Assembly (NCBI RefSeq): GCF_017355855.1
Contig: NZ_JAFEWD010000004.1
Span: 1 to 64,000 of the forward strand
Direction of reading: 5' to 3'
From: Pedobacter sp. SYSU D00535
Lineage (GTDB): Bacteria; Bacteroidota; Bacteroidia; Sphingobacteriales; Sphingobacteriaceae
DNA: 64,000 nt
In this document: positions 62,126 to 64,000 of the stretch, piece after piece
Layout: each line of letters begins with the position of its first letter
Position numbering within the stretch: the first letter of the stretch is position 1
Notes under the pieces: generated by a model
The model's database searches: none
What the model saw: only the letters and a program-made list of their open reading frames with translations
What the model was told of the DNA's origin: nothing
Program-made: the position numbers and the translations under genes

Positions 62126-63655
62126 ATGCAAGAAAAAATCATCATTCTTGACTTCGGCTCACAATATACTCAGCTGATTGCGCGAAGGGTAAGAGAACTA
62201 AACGTATACTGCGAAATCCATCCTTACAACAAGCTCCCGGAATTTGACGAAACAGTTAAGGGAGTTATTTTCTCTGGTAGTCCTTACTCTGTTAGACAAG
62301 AGGATGCGCCTCAAATTGACTACAATTTATTCCATAATAAACTGCCTTTGCTGGGCGTATGTTACGGAGCTCAGTATTTAGCTCATCAATCTGGTGGAGA
62401 AGTGGTACCATCTACTATCCGTGAGTATGGAAGAGCGAACTTGCACTACATCAATACTGATCATCCCCTTTTCAAAAATATTCCAACCGATTCTCAGGTG
62501 TGGATGTCACACGGTGATACCATTGCCGAAATCCCTGGCGAATTTGAAGTGATAGCTAGCACTGATTCAGTTCGTGTGGCGGCATATCATATCAATGGTA
62601 CCCAAACTTATGGCATTCAGTTTCACCCCGAGGTGACGCACAGTACCGACGGTAAGCAATTGTTGGAAAACTTCTTAGTCGATATCTGCGGCTGCTCTCA
62701 GGACTGGACCCCTGATTCATTTGTAGAGACTACCATTGCTGCTTTAAAAGAAAAATTAGGCAATGATAAGGTAGTACTGGGACTGTCGGGCGGTGTAGAT
62801 TCTTCTGTTGCGGCGGTGTTGCTTCACCGGGCAATCGGCGAAAATCTTCATTGTATTTTTGTGGATAACGGATTGCTGAGGAAAGATGAGTACGCTCAGG
62901 TGCTGGATTCTTATCAGCATATGGGTTTGAACGTTCGTGGTATTGATGCTAAAGATCGTTTTATCGGCCAATTAACCGGTGTAAAAGATCCCGAGCAGAA
63001 AAGGAAAATCATCGGTCGCGTCTTTATTGAAGTGTTTGATGATGCAGCCCATGAAGTGCAGGATGTAAAATGGCTCGGTCAGGGAACCATTTATCCTGAT
63101 GTCATTGAATCAATCTCCGTAAAAGGGCCCTCAGCTACAATAAAATCTCACCATAATGTTGGTGGGTTGCCTGACTTTATGAAGTTACAGGTGGTAGAGC
63201 CCCTGAACACTCTATTTAAAGACGAGGTTCGGAAAGTGGGGAAAAGTTTAGGTATTGATGATATTATCCTTCAGCGTCATCCGTTCCCTGGTCCGGGACT
63301 AGCGATAAGAATCCTTGGTGAAATCACTCCTGAAAAAGTGGCGATCCTTCAGGAAGCCGACGCAATCTATATCAACAATTTGAAAAGCTCTGGTTGGTAC
63401 GATAAAGTATGGCAGGCAGGCGCTATCTTCCTTCCCGTGCAATCGGTCGGAGTGATGGGTGATGAGCGGACCTACGAAAATGTAATTTGCTTAAGAGCAG
63501 TAGGCTCTGTAGACGGAATGACAGCCGATTGGAGTCATCTACCTTACGAGCTACTGGCTAAAATATCCAACGAAATTATCAACAACGTGAAAGGTATCAA
63601 CCGCGTTGTTTACGATATCAGTTCGAAACCTCCCGCAACTATTGAATGGGAATAG
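62126..63655 (+). CDS. guaA: GMP synthase (glutamine-hydrolysing)
   Basis: 509 residues from the ATG at 62126. Glutaminase domain: C79 in LGVCYGAQ and H168-E169 in IQFHPEV. ATP pyrophosphatase loop SGGVDSS at 221-227, then the dimerisation domain with [14 protein letters not shown] and the C-terminal IEWE. It converts XMP to GMP. A TTG at 62120 opens the frame further but lies inside the promoter element, so it is not the start. Confidence 0.97.
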   Translation: MQEKIIILDFGSQYTQLIARRVRELNVYCEIHPYNKLPEFDETVKGVIFSGSPYSVRQEDAPQIDYNLFHNKLPLLGVCYGAQYLAHQSGGEVVPSTIREYGRANLHYINTDHPLFKNIPTDSQVWMSHGDTIAEIPGEFEVIASTDSVRVAAYHINGTQTYGIQFHPEVTHSTDGKQLLENFLVDICGCSQDWTPDSFVETTIAALKEKLGNDKVVLGLSGGVDSSVAAVLLHRAIGENLHCIFVDNGLLRKDEYAQVLDSYQHMGLNVRGIDAKDRFIGQLTGVKDPEQKRKIIGRVFIEVFDDAAHEVQDVKWLGQGTIYPDVIESISVKGPSATIKSHHNVGGLPDFMKLQVVEPLNTLFKDEVRKVGKSLGIDDIILQRHPFPGPGLAIRILGEITPEKVAILQEADAIYINNLKSSGWYDKVWQAGAIFLPVQSVGVMGDERTYENVICLRAVGSVDGMTADWSHLPYELLAKISNEIINNVKGINRVVYDISSKPPATIEWE

Positions 63656-63735
63656 TTTTTTTCTCTTTATCTCATCGCAATGCTCTTTCTTATTTGGGAT
63701 AAACAAAAGTCGGTATTGCTTATTCTTAGAGGGTA

Positions 63736-64000
63736 ATGCGATTCGAACAACAACTTAAAACATTCCTGCGGATACTCGATGAGTATTCGCAGGATATGCC
63801 TTTAACGAAATTTCTTCCCGTCTTTTTTCGGGCAAACAGGCAGATGGGGTCCAACGACCGGCGCACTGCGAGCCGATTGCTGTATAACTATTTCAGGCTT
63901 GGAAAGGCAGTAGCAAATCATCCGTCTGAGGAGCGGTTGTTCCTCGCCGAGTTTCTCTGCAGCTCAGGGCCGTCTCCCTTTCTTGCACATTTTAAACCAG
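63736..64000 (+). CDS. RsmB/NOP-family RNA methyltransferase (partial, 3' end outside window)
   Basis: From the ATG at 63736 the frame stays open to the right edge (88 codons). MRFEQQLKTFLRILDEY, FLPVFFRANRQMGSNDRRTASRLLYNYFRLGKA and EERLFLAEFLCSS match the N-terminal RNA-binding helices of Bacteroidota RsmB/NOP class I methyltransferases. The catalytic domain lies beyond the window. These methylate cytosine C5 in 16S rRNA or tRNA. Confidence 0.75.
   Translation, partial: MRFEQQLKTFLRILDEYSQDMPLTKFLPVFFRANRQMGSNDRRTASRLLYNYFRLGKAVANHPSEERLFLAEFLCSSGPSPFLAHFKP

Noticed and set aside
1-64000. CRISPR arrays, transposons, prophage or integrase genes
   Set aside because: No regular spacer-repeat array, transposase, integrase or phage structural gene was seen anywhere in the window.

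Overview
The window is chromosomal DNA of a member of the Bacteroidota, most likely the Sphingobacteriales (Pedobacter or a relative). Three lines of evidence support this. First, several type IX secretion system (T9SS) genes are present: porT, a porG-like gene, a PorP/SprF-type protein, a PorE-like OmpA protein, and cargo proteins with type A and type B sorting domains. Second, many genes have the TAnnTTTG -7 promoter element of this phylum, often with a TTG at about -33. Third, gene order is typical: nadK-porG-uppS-bamA-ompH-ompH, ubiE-porT, and a split transketolase. No rRNA, tRNA, CRISPR array, insertion sequence or prophage was seen. Most of the window is ordinary core chromosome.

Layout. 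1-0.45 kb: 5' end of a transketolase N-terminal subunit gene (minus). 0.65-6.6 kb: a tight four-gene operon encoding a collagen-like (Gly-X-Y) exported protein, a type B T9SS cargo, a PorP/SprF-like barrel and a TPR/propeller/OmpA protein. This is the most distinctive region. 6.6-10 kb (minus): bcp, an M23 peptidase, a fumarylacetoacetase-family protein and a small type A cargo. 10.2-16.2 kb: kup, an amino acid permease, a PAP2 phosphatase and an ArnT-like glycosyltransferase. 16.2-21.3 kb (minus): a membrane-anchored hypothetical protein, an M3 oligopeptidase, an epimerase-like protein, a Crp/Fnr regulator and a UbiA-family prenyltransferase. 21.4-24.9 kb: engB diverging from ubiE-porT, then an SDR and a YqeY-like protein. 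25-33 kb: hydrolase, CBS protein, nadK, porG, uppS, bamA and two ompH/skp genes, an envelope-biogenesis run. 33.1-40.9 kb: nuoHIJKLMN, the membrane arm of complex I, without nuoA-G in front of it. 40.9-51.1 kb: amidophosphoribosyltransferase, LysE exporter, sugar MFS transporter, dCMP deaminase, SDR, a small ORF, pncC-like, two M16 peptidase genes and pfkB. 51.2-56.4 kb (minus): a small pectin (rhamnogalacturonan) group of oxidoreductase, esterase, GH1-like glycosidase and PL11 lyase. 56.6-64 kb: secreted protein, hydrolase, topoisomerase IB, TauE/SafE exporter, hypothetical protein, MFS transporter, guaA and the 5' end of an RsmB/NOP-type RNA methyltransferase gene.

How the genes work together. 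Outer-membrane and cell-surface work dominates: BamA and Skp proteins fold barrels, PorT/PorG/PorP/PorE-like proteins serve T9SS export, and the first operon probably builds a surface or matrix structure. Menaquinone synthesis (UbiE, UbiA-family) supplies complex I. Purine synthesis is represented by amidophosphoribosyltransferase and GMP synthetase. The pectin genes suggest use of plant cell-wall rhamnogalacturonan, but no SusC/SusD pair lies beside them.

No stretch over 300 bases lacks a gene. The longest gaps are 449-653, 10033-10224, 43528-43723, 56401-56662 and 60345-60536. They hold promoters where noted; in 60345-60536 I see nothing. Start codons were often moved downstream of the longest open frame where a signal peptide, conserved N-terminus or promoter argued for it. 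All functional calls rest on motif recognition by eye; no database search was run.
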